From Nothophaeocryptopus gaeumannii (taxonomy: Eukaryota; Ascomycota; Dothideomycetes; Mycosphaerellales; Mycosphaerellaceae): a DNA stretch of 64,000 nucleotides. The position numbers and the translations under genes are program-made. Positions 39,716 to 49,788 of this stretch are shown piece by piece (positions within the stretch are counted from its first letter, which is position 1; every line of letters starts with the position of its first letter). The notes below the pieces were generated by a model. The model saw only the letters and a list, made by a program, of their open reading frames with translations. It was not told the origin of the DNA and ran no database searches. The DNA lies in NCBI GenBank assembly GCA_031771865.1, contig JASISA010000009.1, positions 558,001-622,000 of the forward strand, in the 5' to 3' direction.

Positions 39716-40852
39716 TCATGCCTTTGGCTTCCTGCCGACCATCAGGTACATGGGAGTGAACAGCTTCTCCTTGCCACCAGCAACCAGGCAGTCGGCAGCC
39801 AAAGCGAGTGAGTCCGCGGTCTTCTGGGTTCCCTTAGGTGCCAGGCCAATAGTCTCCAGCCCACCAACGAATCTGTGGACAAGGCCACGTCCGATGTGTG
39901 TCATGCGGACAAGGGTAGGGAAGTCCCAAATGCTCTGCATGTACCTGAGATCGCCAGACAACGGCCAGTACCATGGGAGCTCATCCGGGCGGTTAGCCAG
40001 ATCCTCGTTCAGTTCAAGCTCAAAACCAGCAGCCTTCATAGCCTGAAGTGCAACATCGATCTTCTCCATATTGGAGATACCATCTCCTTGCTCGATACCA
40101 AGACGGATCTCGCGGTGGTGTGGATCGTCGTTGTTGTATTTGTCGGTCATAAGCCATTCGTAGACACCGAAGACACGCCCTGGCTTGAGCACACGGAAGA
40201 TCTCAGAGTAGATACCCTCCAAGCTGGGAGCGTGGACGGTCGCCTCGATCGCATATGCGGCGTCGAAGCTGTTGTCTGGGAAGCTCATTTGCATAAAATC
40301 GCCTTTGACGTAGCTGAGCTTGTGATCCAGACCCTCCTTCTTCGCGTAGCCGGTCGCTCGCTCAATCTGGTAGTCGTTGTTGTTTAGTCCGACGATATTG
40401 GCACCACTGAACTTGCAAATCTCTCTTGCTGGACCACCGACACCGCATCCGACGTCGAGTACTCTTTGGTTCTCTTGCAAGTTCATCTTTAGGGCGAGGT
40501 AGTGTTCGTGACGCGCAATGGCTTGTCTGAACGCCTCTCCTTTACTGAATCGGCAGAAGTGAAAGCTGCCACCCCAGCCATACTCGTAGAGGTCGGTTGC
40601 GAGGTTGTAATAGTGTCGTGTGAGGGTGGCATATTCGTCTCGTCGTGTCTTGCGAATCTCTTCTGTTTCTTCTGCGGAGGCCTTGTGATCCCAATGCTTG
40701 AAGTAAGAATCGACGGCGGCTTTCTGAGCGTCGTGGTTCTTGCCCATGGCTGCCCACAGACCCTTGTTGCCCTGACCAGTCTTGCCGTGGAGCGCTTGCT
40801 TGAAGGCAGCATCGCGCTCCTTGTCCTCCTTCTCGAGTGCTGCAGGTGCCAT
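39716..40852 (-). CDS. ERG6: Sterol 24-C-methyltransferase (378 aa)
   Basis: Single exon; the ATG at 40852 (MAPAALEKEDKERD) is chosen because the open frame further upstream has no ATG. Erg6 uses S-adenosylmethionine to add the C-24 methyl group in ergosterol synthesis, at lipid droplets and ER. Seen are the sterol-binding region YEYGWGGSFHFCRF (about 89-102), the SAM motif VLDVGCGVGGPAREI (131-145), GLNNNDYQIERA, and AYAIEATVHAPSLEGIYSEI with FRVLKPG. Length is within a few residues of the yeast enzyme and no damage is seen. It diverges from SLT11 over about 550 bp. Confidence 0.96.
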   Translation of the reverse strand: MAPAALEKEDKERDAAFKQALHGKTGQGNKGLWAAMGKNHDAQKAAVDSYFKHWDHKASAEETEEIRKTRRDEYATLTRHYYNLATDLYEYGWGGSFHFCRFSKGEAFRQAIARHEHYLALKMNLQENQRVLDVGCGVGGPAREICKFSGANIVGLNNNDYQIERATGYAKKEGLDHKLSYVKGDFMQMSFPDNSFDAAYAIEATVHAPSLEGIYSEIFRVLKPGRVFGVYEWLMTDKYNNDDPHHREIRLGIEQGDGISNMEKIDVALQAMKAAGFELELNEDLANRPDELPWYWPLSGDLRYMQSIWDFPTLVRMTHIGRGLVHRFVGGLETIGLAPKGTQKTADSLALAADCLVAGGKEKLFTPMYLMVGRKPKA

Positions 40853-41400
40853 GTTTGCGGTGTGGAAAATCGGTGTTTGGGGAATAGAGGTAGGTTTCGG
40901 CTTGTTGTGTAGAGCTTTTGGATGTCTTCGAGGCTCAGCAGAGCTCGTACGATTGAGGGCGTAGAAACAGAGAAGTTGTATAGAGGCTATGAGGAGGGTG
41001 GTATTCGTTCGCCGCCAATGGTGGACGGTCACGACGGTTCAACAAAAAGTCGAACGATGTTCTCGAAGCAGACTAGCTCCAGGAACGCGAAGCAGGGTCC
41101 GAGATCTGGGGCAAATTGGTCTACGAGCAAGACCTCCTTCAATTCAGCTGTCAAATATTGATTGAGAAATCCTCTTAGCGGGGATCCCGCCTGAGGCAAA
41201 CATATGACATCGCATCTGAATTTTGGATTCCAAAGCACATGCAGTTCTGCGACAACAATACCGCCGATTTCTCGACGCCACCGACACCTGGACCTTTCAG
41301 CGTGTACATTATCTATTCTGCACATACTTGCGACTCCCGGACACTAACCTCGATCCTTTACGCGCGACGAGCGGCATCGAAACGACAGGCGACACCGAAA
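40853..41400. promoter_or_regulatory. Divergent ERG6/SLT11 promoter region
   Basis: 548 bp between two ATGs facing away from each other. No specific site could be assigned with confidence. Confidence 0.4.
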
Positions 41401-42613
41401 ATGCCGCCTCAGATCAAGAGCGATATCAACCGCTCGGGATGGGAGACGACCGATCTGCCGTCGGTATGCGAGCGCTGCCTCTCAGATAATCCATATGTTC
41501 AGATGCTGAAGGAGGACTATGGCGACGCATGCAAGCTGTGCACAAGGCCCTTCACAGTCTTCAGATGGAAAGCAGACAGGACAGCACGACAAAAGAAGAC
41601 TGGTATTTGCCTCACATGCGCTCGGTAGGCTACTTGAATGACAGGCTGTTTTGCACTGATGCTAACATCTTTTCAGCTTGAAAAACTGCTGCCAATGCTG
41701 TATGCTGGATTTACAGTTCGGTCTACCCATAACGATTCGAGATGCGGCCCTCAAGATGGTAGCGCCCGGCCCACAAAGCGACATCAACCGAGAATACTTC
41801 GCGCAAAACAATGAGCAGGAGTTGGAAGAAGGGAGAGGATTGGAGGGCTATGAGAAAGCAGACGAGAAGGCGAGAGACCTCTTGCGAAGACTGGCGAGCT
41901 CAGAGCCATATTACAAGAAGCAGAGACGGCTAGAAGCAGAGGAAGCAGAAGGCGGTCAGAAGCTGTTGGAAGCTCCAGAAGGACACAAGCCCGGACCGAT
42001 TCGAACAACAGACTCGAGGGGAAAGTCGGCGTACGGCTCAGCATATGGCGCACCATCTAGAGGAGGAGCTGCAGGCAGAGACGGAAGAGGCGGCGCGAGA
42101 GGAGGAAAGGGCTTCCCAGGAACTGCTGCTCTGCCACCTAAGCCAGAAGACATCGCACCACCCGCCGACAAGAACGTTACATCACTCTTCATCACTGGAG
42201 TCGAGGACGATCTTCCGGAGCACAACCTGCGCGAGCACTTCAAGCAATACGGCGCTCTCCGGTCAGTGGTATGCAGTCACCGCTCTCACTGCGCCTTCAT
42301 GAACTACATGGACCGAGAAAGTGCAGAGAAGGCTGCAGCAGCATGTCAAGGACGCGCGGTGGTCAAGGGCGTTCCTTTGCGAGTTCAGTGGGGACGACCA
42401 AAGCCACTGGATAACATGGATCGCGACCAGAGAATGGAGAACGCCAAAGCGGGACGACGAATGGAGGCAGTAACGAAGGCTGTGGCGGGAACTGCTGGAC
42501 AAAAGGCAATCGCGGGGCCGTCTTCTGGAGCAAACGACGATCTCGACAGCTTAGTCGCAGCACCTCCACCAGGACAAGGTGATGTCGAGTACGCTGCAAT
42601 GGCTGGCGAGTAA
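41401..42613 (+). CDS. SLT11: Pre-mRNA splicing factor Slt11/Ecm2 (RBM22-type, 386 aa)
   Basis: Exons 41401-41624 and 41677-42613, intron 52 bp (GTAGGC..GCTAAC..TTCAG). The protein belongs to the NTC-related group that holds U6 and the catalytic RNA core of the spliceosome in the nucleus. The N-terminus MPPQIKSDINRSGWE and the cysteine modules CERC, CKLC, CLTCARLKNCCQCC form the zinc-finger part typical of Ecm2/RBM22. After a Glu-rich helix and an RGG-like GAAGRDGRGGARGG stretch, an RRM lies at about 240-315 (SLFITGVEDDLPEHNLREHF, CAFMNYMDRESAEKAA, LRVQWGRPKPLD). Length and order fit fungal orthologues. Confidence 0.93.
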
Positions 42614-42778
42614 CGAAACGGAGCTTCGAAAAGTTACGAATTGGGCGAGTGCAAATTTAGCGCGGCGTCTGGAGTACAGCATCACTGGCATGATCCAGGA
42701 TGTCGGCCATCGATAGGAATGCATTATGAATATCAATTTCTCACCTGCATCTCTCCATTGCTACCTCGCCAGGACTCA

Positions 42779-43312
42779 TCAAGCGTACGTCTTAAGCGCC
42801 CCATCAACAGCCCCCGTCAACGCATCGTAGACCTTCCTCCCGTCATCCTTCTTCAATTTCGGCGTCTTATCCAAAATCTCCTTCCCAATCGCATCTACCT
42901 TCCCTCTCAGAGTTTTCAACGCCGCATGCACATCTCCCTTCTTTCCTCCAGCCACCACCTTGTCTTTGATGCCATTCAACGCCTTCATGGTGTCTTCCAG
43001 TTTCGGTTTGAGCGATATGGATACAAAGAAGGTTACGGTTACGGCGTCGTTGGGTTTGAGGCCCATTTTCGTGATATCTTTGCCTGCAGATTCAAGACCG
43101 GAGGAGAGGGCGTCGATGTTGCCGGGTATGGCCTTTACGTCGCCCTTTTTGACGGAATTGGTGAGGGTATCAAATATCGCCAGGACGGACGTTATGTCGG
43201 CGGACACCGCCTGCATCGCTTGCGAGGCTTGGACATTTCGTGGGATTATGGGTTTGGCCGCGGAGGTTGCGCACAGGGTGAATGTGAAGAGGAGTGGTGT
43301 GAGCAAGAGCAT
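42779..43312 (-). CDS. HsbA-like secreted surface-binding / cell-wall protein (177 aa)
   Basis: The ATG at 43312 starts a clean signal peptide (MLLLTPLLFTFTLCATSAA) with likely cleavage before KPIIPR; the open frame upstream of it lacks these features. The mature part is helical and cysteine-free, with Asp/Lys/Val-rich repeats (VLAIFDTLTNSVKKGDVKAI, ALSSGLESAGKDI, KTLRGKVDAIGKEILDKTPK), which is the pattern of hydrophobic surface-binding protein A, secreted by fungi onto hydrophobic surfaces, and of related mannoproteins. No GPI signal is visible at the C-terminus. A single exon. Confidence 0.75.
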   Translation of the reverse strand: MLLLTPLLFTFTLCATSAAKPIIPRNVQASQAMQAVSADITSVLAIFDTLTNSVKKGDVKAIPGNIDALSSGLESAGKDITKMGLKPNDAVTVTFFVSISLKPKLEDTMKALNGIKDKVVAGGKKGDVHAALKTLRGKVDAIGKEILDKTPKLKKDDGRKVYDALTGAVDGALKTYA

Positions 43313-44014
43313 TCTGCTGGTGGATGGAGATGCTGATGGCGAATACGCTGGATCGTCGAGAATCCTGGAGCTTTCGTCTGCGGTGTCTGTTCCACATTCG
43401 CTATTTACGAAGCGACGAACGACGAGCAATTGCCCTCACCGACTTCAAGGACATGTCGCCAAGCTCGTATCCCCTCCTCTGGGATGAATTGGCCAGTGCA
43501 GTTGTGCATGCTTTATTGCGCTTTTGGGAGAGACTGGGGCGGCAATTGGGCTGTTCAAGGATGACCCTTCGTCGGACGACTTGGCAGCGCCGCCGACTGG
43601 ACGTATGACCTTGCCATCTCCTGTGAACGCATCGACATTTACCACCTTGCTGGGGTGGGAGACTGCCACGTGCTATGGAAGTGGATGGATTGAAGAGTGG
43701 TTGCGGAGCGGGATCGACGCTGGGATCGCGAGGTTGTGATGAGCTCCAACACAATTTCCAACACACAGGTCAGTGCCATGCTCGAAAAGCAACAACGCCT
43801 AAGGTTCCGCGGTATCCACTACTGCACATTCGACGTCCGTGGAACAAAGGCGTATCAACTTTCGCATACGATTGCGACGACCTTCCGACAATACACGGCT
43901 TTGTACTGAGTGGGTCAACAGCCGACAAATACGATTTGGCACCTTTGTCCTTTGTGTATCAACCTCACATAGTACAAACATGTGATATGGAAATCTGTCA
44001 AATGATGGCCAGAG
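43313..44014. other. Intergenic between HsbA-like gene and F-box array
   Basis: No supported gene; frequent stops. Upstream sequences of both flanking genes. Confidence 0.5.
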
Positions 44015-44606
44015 ATGGCAGCCAGCAGGGTCTTCAGCTTCGGTAAGCTCATTGAGCTCATCAGCATTGAGCGACCGATGAGAGATATTTCGGTTTTGCA
44101 GCGGATTAACAGGAAGTGTGCCCAGACTGTAGCATTTTCTTCAGCCCTTCAAAAGGCACTCTTTCTAGCGCCGGGCGATGCCAAATATGTGCTTCTTCAA
44201 GACCGACGGCTACAATGGAGTTCCAAAGATTTCAACTGCATCACCTGCAAAAGCAGTCTGTGTCCACCAGAAGATGCCTTGGGGCCCTCAATCGTCTTCA
44301 CTCCGGTCTTGTGCATGAATATTGTAAGCTCCGTGTTCGAACGTCAACCAGTTCTATGGCCTACACTCTTCGTGGATCTTCTATCCCCGGCTGGAGGTAT
44401 CATGTCGAAGAATGTTCATCACCCAGCCAGCTCTGGACTTTCAGACTCTAACCATGCTGCCTTTCCAACATGGAACGAGAAGCCCAACCCCAGGAGGTCT
44501 GGTCTTGCATACGGGTTTGCCGTTCAATACGGAGGGGTTCGTGAGCGGAAAGACGTTAGCAGGACTGGGCGTGAACCGGTCAGGATATTCATGTGAAATC
44601 GCCTAA
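44015..44606 (+). pseudogene. F-box-like array copy A, frame-broken
   Basis: ATG 44015 gives MAASRVFSFGKLIELISIER, then ISVLQRINRKCAQTVAFSSALQKALFLAPGD, split here, matching the F-box start of copies B-D. Instead of the usual middle part, homologous pieces then appear in the next two frames: LHSGLVHEYCKLRV near 44295 (compare FNPLLVKSF in copy B) and SCRRMFITQPALDFQTLTM at 44400-44455, the shared QP motif. At least two frameshifts separate these blocks. F-box proteins recruit substrates to SCF ubiquitin ligases; this copy cannot give a full protein. Confidence 0.65.
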
Positions 44607-44869
44607 GCAGGGTGAAGTGAATGTTCTGCCTGAGGACGTACGTCCGCGAGCCGCGCGCTCACGACTATTTCAGCGCAACCTCGACTGCAAACAATCTCAG
44701 CTTCACACACATTCAGAGGTCCGAGCCAATCTCAACAGCGCAACATCCGGAGGCACCGCTTGGACTCAACATAGGCTTCAACATCATCCAATCCTGTCTT
44801 GAGACTTCGACAATTTCTCAAGCTTTCGACACGGCCTCGAGCACGAGAGCCATTCTTAAGACCTTCAAG

Positions 44870-45578
44870 ATGGTGTGCCTCAATAAGTCCAGCACTCGCG
44901 CAAGTGGCAAGCCCGGCAACAAGGTCTTCAACATCGGCGAGCTGGTCGAGAGAATCTTCAGCTCCTTGTCGACGCAAGATCTCCTCCGAATGCAGCGCCT
45001 GAACCGCAAGGCTAAGCAGACGATCGAGTCTTCGACTCAGCTCCAGAAGGCGCTCTTCCTTGTTCCAGGTATGTCGTGGCTGATAGGAACCTGTGTTTCG
45101 AAGCATTGCTAATATAACTACAGGGGAAGCCGGCGACCCAAACTCCCCTCGCAACCTCACCCTCTCAAAGGCCTACTGCACCATGCTCACTCGTCATATT
45201 ACCGTTCTGAAGGAAATACTCGAGGCCGGCGTTACCTTTAACCCATTACTCGTCAAGTCGTTCTCGCTCAACTTGCTTGACACAAACCCCGGCAAAAAGG
45301 GTGCTGGATTCCTCACTCTCCATGGCCCTCTTCGCAACAAGCGCAGCGACGCAACGTGGCAGCGCATGTATATTACGCAACCGTCTCTAGACTTTCGCAC
45401 GAACAGAGTCAACGTTTCGTTTTATGGGAGAATTGGCACGTTCTATACAGGAAGCTCGAAGACTGGGAAGAGGTTGGGTGAACTCAAGAACGAGTTCGAG
45501 AAGGGCTGGGGCCTTCGGCTTGCGAAGAAGTACTCGGCGATGGATGAGCTGCCATTTGCAGACGGGGAGGAAGAATAG
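44870..45578 (+). CDS. F-box-like protein, array copy B (217 aa)
   Basis: Exons 44870-45068 and 45124-45578, intron 55 bp (GTATGT..TACAG), phase 1. The N-terminal F-box reads KVFNIGELVERIFSSLSTQD, LLRMQRLNRKAKQTIESSTQ, LQKALFLVPG. The C-terminal part has FNPLLVKSFSLNLL and the array's signature TWQRMYITQPSLDFRTNRVN, then a YTGSSKTGKRLGELKNEFEK segment. The F-box predicts binding to Skp1 and a role as substrate adaptor; the substrate is unknown. All elements are intact, so with copy D this is one of two likely functional members. Confidence 0.75.
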
Positions 45579-46075
45579 CCAGGCATAAAGTAGAGCACTT
45601 TGGGAATTCATTGCAGATTGGCGGTGAAGGAGCACACCGCAGAATTAAGTGCAATAAAGTGAGCCTTGCTCGTCGCGAGAGGCGACAGACTCCTCTATCT
45701 AGAGACATTGGCAATATTGCCTCTATTCGAGACAAGTGGTGCCTATTTCATGTGCTGTTCACTTTACTATCATCATGTAGGTCACATGTGCATCGCACGT
45801 GAGAAATTCGATCTTGTTTGTCCAAGCTCCACTCACATGCTTGCCAAGCCTCTCAAAGCTTTGACGTGGTAGCTTGTTTCTTAAGCTTTCTTTCAAGAGC
45901 TGTTCACTCAACGAGAAACAAGATCAAACTCGCACGATCTTGTAACATCACCACTCCGCGAGAAAATTCAAGGCGCTCGAGCCTCAGTACATCGCACAAT
46001 AAAAAGTCGCAACGCACCTCGTGGGTAAAAATTTGACTACTGTATTGAGTACTCGTTGATCGCACTCAGCAGAGC
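45579..46075. other. Spacer between F-box copies B and C
   Basis: About 500 bp without a supported gene; contains the 3' end of B and the promoter of C. Confidence 0.5.
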
Positions 46076-46871
46076 ATGACCGCCGTCCAAGCGACCATGC
46101 CAACCAGTGCCACTACCGCTGCAGCTGCCAGCAGAGTCTTTCAGCATCGGCGAACTTTTCGAAGCCATACTCGTGCACCTCCCGACTCGAGACCTCTTCC
46201 TAGCGCAACGAATCAACAAGAAATGCAAGCAGACCATCAAATCTTCCACCGTTTCAAGGAAAGCGCTTTTCCTGACCCCGGGCAAGGTCGCCGATACAAA
46301 CGATCCATGTCAGATGAAAGTCAACAAATACTCCGCGAAGATCATACCGCAGAGGCAGGAAGAGAAGTTCGGGCGATCACGAACCCCACCCGAAGCTCTT
46401 GTGGACGGCGTCAGCTTCAACCCGCTACTTGTCAACAGCATCGATGTCATGACAAATCTCTCGGAGCCTCGGGTCAGTAGGACGTTTCTGAAGCTGGCGC
46501 TCCTCCGGATCAGAGAAGACGCCGCTTGCCGTCATATGCTACTTACTCAGCCTCCTTGGAGCTTCCGCAGTATAGTCGATATCCCACTAGTGTACACAAA
46601 ATCAGCTTTCAAAGGCGGCGACACGCTCGAAGAGGTGATGAAAGGGCTGAGAGCAGGCATGCGAGGGAGGCGAAATGGTGAAATGCTGCTGAACGACACA
46701 TATTCCGCATGGGCGGTCTGCTGGGATGCCGGTCTCGATCATGAAGGATATAGGGTACTTCGGAGTGAAATGGAAAGCTCGCGAAAGTATGGCGAAGCTA
46801 GATGCTTGACTGAGCCGCCTGCGCCTTGGAGGCCTGGGGATTGCAGAGTAGGCAGTGGTGGGTCGAAGTGA
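46076..46871 (+). pseudogene. F-box-like array copy C, single +1 frameshift near codon 22
   Basis: The ATG at 46076 opens MTAVQATMPTSATTAAAASRVF in one frame; the F-box continues in the next frame as FSIGELFEAILVHLPTRDLF, LAQRINKKCKQTIKSSTVS and RKALFLTPGK. Removing one T from the GTCTTTC run (46136-46142) joins them exactly as in copies B and D. The rest is intact: GVSFNPLLVNSIDVMTNLSE, then CRHMLLTQPPWSFRSIVDI and a C-terminal part to the stop at 46871. No ATG lies in the second frame before the F-box. A homopolymer sequencing error is a real alternative, so the pseudogene call is tentative. Confidence 0.6.
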
Positions 46872-46896
46872 TGTCTCGATACTATTCAAGACGTGG

Positions 46897-47275
46897 TCAT
46901 ACCAGCACTGCCTCGGTGGTAGTTGAAGAGGCGGTCGGTATGGCTGCGACCAGAACGAGGTCGAGTGGCACTTCAGGCAGCGAAGCTACGGGGCTTCTGC
47001 CGTCAATGTCTCGTAGCCACTTTGAGGAACGACCTCCGTCCTTGATGTATGCCAATAGAACGATCTTTACAACCTCTCCATTTTCCATGTCAATTCGCTC
47101 TATGCGGCATTTTGTCACATGCAGCGGTTGCGAGCTTCACTTGTCGATGACGTTACGGGATGCTTTCACATGCACGCCAAGACCTTCACCGTTTGACAAC
47201 GCCGCTGCTTCTCAAAATTCGCCAAAATCTTGACATGCGAAGCATTTTCTTCTTGAGAAAGCATCGAGCGCCACA
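46897..47275 (-). pseudogene. Possible degraded minus-strand gene between F-box copies C and D
   Basis: On the minus strand, ALSNGEGLGVHVKASRNVID, one TGA stop, then HVTKCRIERIDMENGEVVKI and VLLAYIKDGG read smoothly and have a protein-like composition; upstream an ATG (MLSQEENASHVK) lies in a different frame. No known domain. It could be a short relic or chance. Confidence 0.2.
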
Positions 47276-48149
47276 ATGGCAAACGGTGAGTCATAGTATC
47301 GCACTACAGCCGTAAAAGTGCTAATCCATCACAGACAGAGCCATGGATCCATCGCAGAACGCTGACGCAGAGAGCGCAGCTCCAGACACCGCCACCGTCG
47401 TTGCCGCTGCCACCGCACCACAGAAGGTCTTCAATATTGGAGAGCTCGTCGAGGCTGTCTTCATCCACTTGTCGCCAAAAGATATACTGCTTCTGCAGCG
47501 CATTAATAGAAAGAGCAAGCAGACCGTGGACTCTTCTCCAGTTCTACAGAAAGCACTCTTTCTTGCGTCCGGAGAAGCAGAAGACGCCGCGACTGCTCCA
47601 GACGAATTCAAATTCAGTAAATTCCATTGCAAGATGTTGAAAGTGCAGGGCGTGCCGCTATCAGAGGAGGTGTTGCGCAACGGCATCGTCTGGAAATTGC
47701 TTCTCTGCAAGGATGCGCGTCCAGGCATCTTCAGCGGACGTTATGGCAAGGGTGGTGGCCTGGACCTATCTCTCCGCTCCAGTCAGACCTCATCCTGTCG
47801 GCGAATGCTCCTCTCACAACCACCGCTGGCATTCTCCATCACCCAACTAGACGTAATGGAGGATCAAGTGATCGGGGTCCAGACTACGCACACCTCCTCA
47901 GATGGAGTCACGCACAGCAAACCCGTCTACCAGAAGCGCAAGGTCTCGAAGTGTGTCAACTTCGAAGGCGGAAAGAGGTTCGAACACATGATTGCTGGGC
48001 TTGAAAGCGGCTCGACTGGTCAGAAATTGGAAGTCTGTGATTCGGGGGAGTGGTGCTTCACATGGAGCAAGGTCTGCGGAGTTGATAGTCGGGGAAATGA
48101 CACCTTCGTAGCGGCTGATCGGATCAAGCTGCTACGAGGACCGACCTAA
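47276..48149 (+). CDS. F-box-like protein, array copy D (about 271 aa)
   Basis: A 10-bp first exon (47276-47285, ATG GCA AAC G) and a 49-bp intron (GTGAGT..GCTAAT..CACAG) lead in frame to the main exon 47335-48149; starting at the internal ATG 47343 would also work. After an Ala/Asp-rich N-terminus the F-box is KVFNIGELVEAVFIHLSPKD, ILLLQRINRKSKQTVDSSPV, LQKALFL. Later FSKFHCKMLKVQGVPLSEEV and the array signature CRRMLLSQPPLAFSITQLDV. The C-terminal third is unique to this copy (KCVNFEGGKRFEHMIAGLES). Intact, with a predicted SCF adaptor role and unknown substrate. Confidence 0.8.
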
Positions 48150-48314
48150 ATCCATCTTGGATATTGGGATGCTGCGGAGTCTGAACGCGGATTGATTCTG
48201 AACATGGCCTGGTCGAAGTAGACCCGGAAATGAAGGCTGGGTGATTCGAGCATCAGCATGGTCTACATCTTGCTCGTTTGCCTCCAAAATTGTACTTCCG
48301 TATAGCCAGATCAA

Positions 48315-49097
48315 TCAGCAGCTTGCTTCAACATCAGCATTCATGCCGTGCTGGACGTTTGCCTCTTGGTGAACTCTGTCCTGCAAGCCAAAAATGGCCT
48401 CCTTCTCCATCTGACAGTACAGCTCCTCTGTCCAAGGCTTTTCGGGCTCTGGCTTCGACTGATTCAACTCATATGCTCTTGCAAATTCCATCCAAGAACG
48501 TCTCTGATGCGGCCTCGATGGGTGAAGTATGTAAAAGGCCTCCCAGAGATTCCAGAGCACCTCATCTGTCACAAGCGGCCTTCCATCTACACGTGGTATG
48601 TTCCTTATCACACGATGGAAACCGGGGATGAAATCCAGGTCGTGAGAGCATCTACGTCCCTGTTCTATTTCAACAGCGTCTCGGGGATCTGAATCTCCCA
48701 GATTGATAATGACTTTACAAGCATCGTGGCGCTTATAGAGAGGCTTGGCGCGACAATCTTGATGTGAACAAGTAACATGAATCTCAATTGAGAGACGTCG
48801 AATATGATGCGCTGCGTTCTTGACGCCGTATTTGAGCCAAAGGTAGAAGTCCTCGTCAGCGGAGCTATCTCGCCGGTCGTGGTAGTGTCCCATAACAAAT
48901 GTCGTCGAAGACCAGAACACCGGAAGGCTCTCTCGATACAGTTGTTTGTTCACTCTGGTCAAAGCAAGTATATTAGGGACATGAGTTCCCGGCCTGAACG
49001 TCTCCAGCCAGATGAAGTCTGGAAATGCGTACTCGTAGATTCTGTTCCGTAGCTCTGCTGGAAGTGCCAGGAGTGGCGAAGAGCTATGCTTATTCAT
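48315..49097 (-). CDS. F-box-like / 2EXR-type fungal protein (260 aa)
   Basis: Single exon from ATG 49097. The N-terminus LLALPAELRNRIYEYAFPDF, then NILALTRVNKQLYRESLPVF and FWSSTTFVMG, is the very common fungal module in which an F-box-like helix pair is followed by a conserved L..vn+q...E..p.fy pattern. The remainder is unremarkable except for CSHQDCRAKPLYKRHDACKV, with cysteines and histidines that might bind metal. Function unknown; adaptor-like protein interaction is the usual guess. It faces the F-box array tail to tail but is not one of its paralogues. Confidence 0.75.
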   Translation of the reverse strand: MNKHSSSPLLALPAELRNRIYEYAFPDFIWLETFRPGTHVPNILALTRVNKQLYRESLPVFWSSTTFVMGHYHDRRDSSADEDFYLWLKYGVKNAAHHIRRLSIEIHVTCSHQDCRAKPLYKRHDACKVIINLGDSDPRDAVEIEQGRRCSHDLDFIPGFHRVIRNIPRVDGRPLVTDEVLWNLWEAFYILHPSRPHQRRSWMEFARAYELNQSKPEPEKPWTEELYCQMEKEAIFGLQDRVHQEANVQHGMNADVEASC

Positions 49098-49788
49098 CTT
49101 GGGGATCGCTCGAGAATATATTGTAGACCAGGGGCTCAGGAGAACAAGTTAGCAGCAAAATTCGCTATAGGCCCAGCGCCATGCCAAAAGAGGACAAATT
49201 TCGTGAAGGTGAGGAGATGTCTACGTTGGCCTTGCCTCTTTCCGGCAATGAGGACCAGCACCCGTGGCCAGTGCTCATCGTCCTCAGCACGGATGCGGCA
49301 AGTGGGCGTGGCCGAGTCACTGAGATGGGACCATAGAGACTTTATTGAGATACTGATGGCGCTGAAATATGTGATCAGGACAGAGCTGAGAGGGCTGATG
49401 TTTGGCATTCACTCTCTTGGCTTGTGCTTCCTGTCGGGCCGCGTCTCTCGCCCAATCATCATCAGGCATGCGTACTCCCATCTACCCATCTACTGCCGCC
49501 CGAACATCGGCACTCTGCCCAACGCCCAACGACGTGACACCGCCTGCAATCTTCAGGTACACAAGCAGGACAGGTCTGGATACGATATTCAGCCGTTGTC
49601 GCAATCTGCAGCGACCTCGCCAAGAGGCATTTCTTCACTTCGAAACATGTCTACGGCGATGTCGGAGAGGATGAAGCTCATCTGTGCTACTATAACGCGT
49701 ACAGCTCACGAAATTCAGGACCACCAGGTTATTTAACAAGCCAGCGTTATCCTGATACAGGTAATGGTCATTGAAACGATGCACTGTC
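49098..49788. other. Intergenic, no supported gene
   Basis: A 90-codon ATG frame on the minus strand at 49136-49408 has no recognisable features. The region serves as upstream sequence for two divergent genes. Confidence 0.45.

Noticed and set aside
49136..49408. 90-codon minus-strand frame with ATG
   Set aside because: No recognisable domain, overlaps other open frames, and sits in a divergent promoter region.
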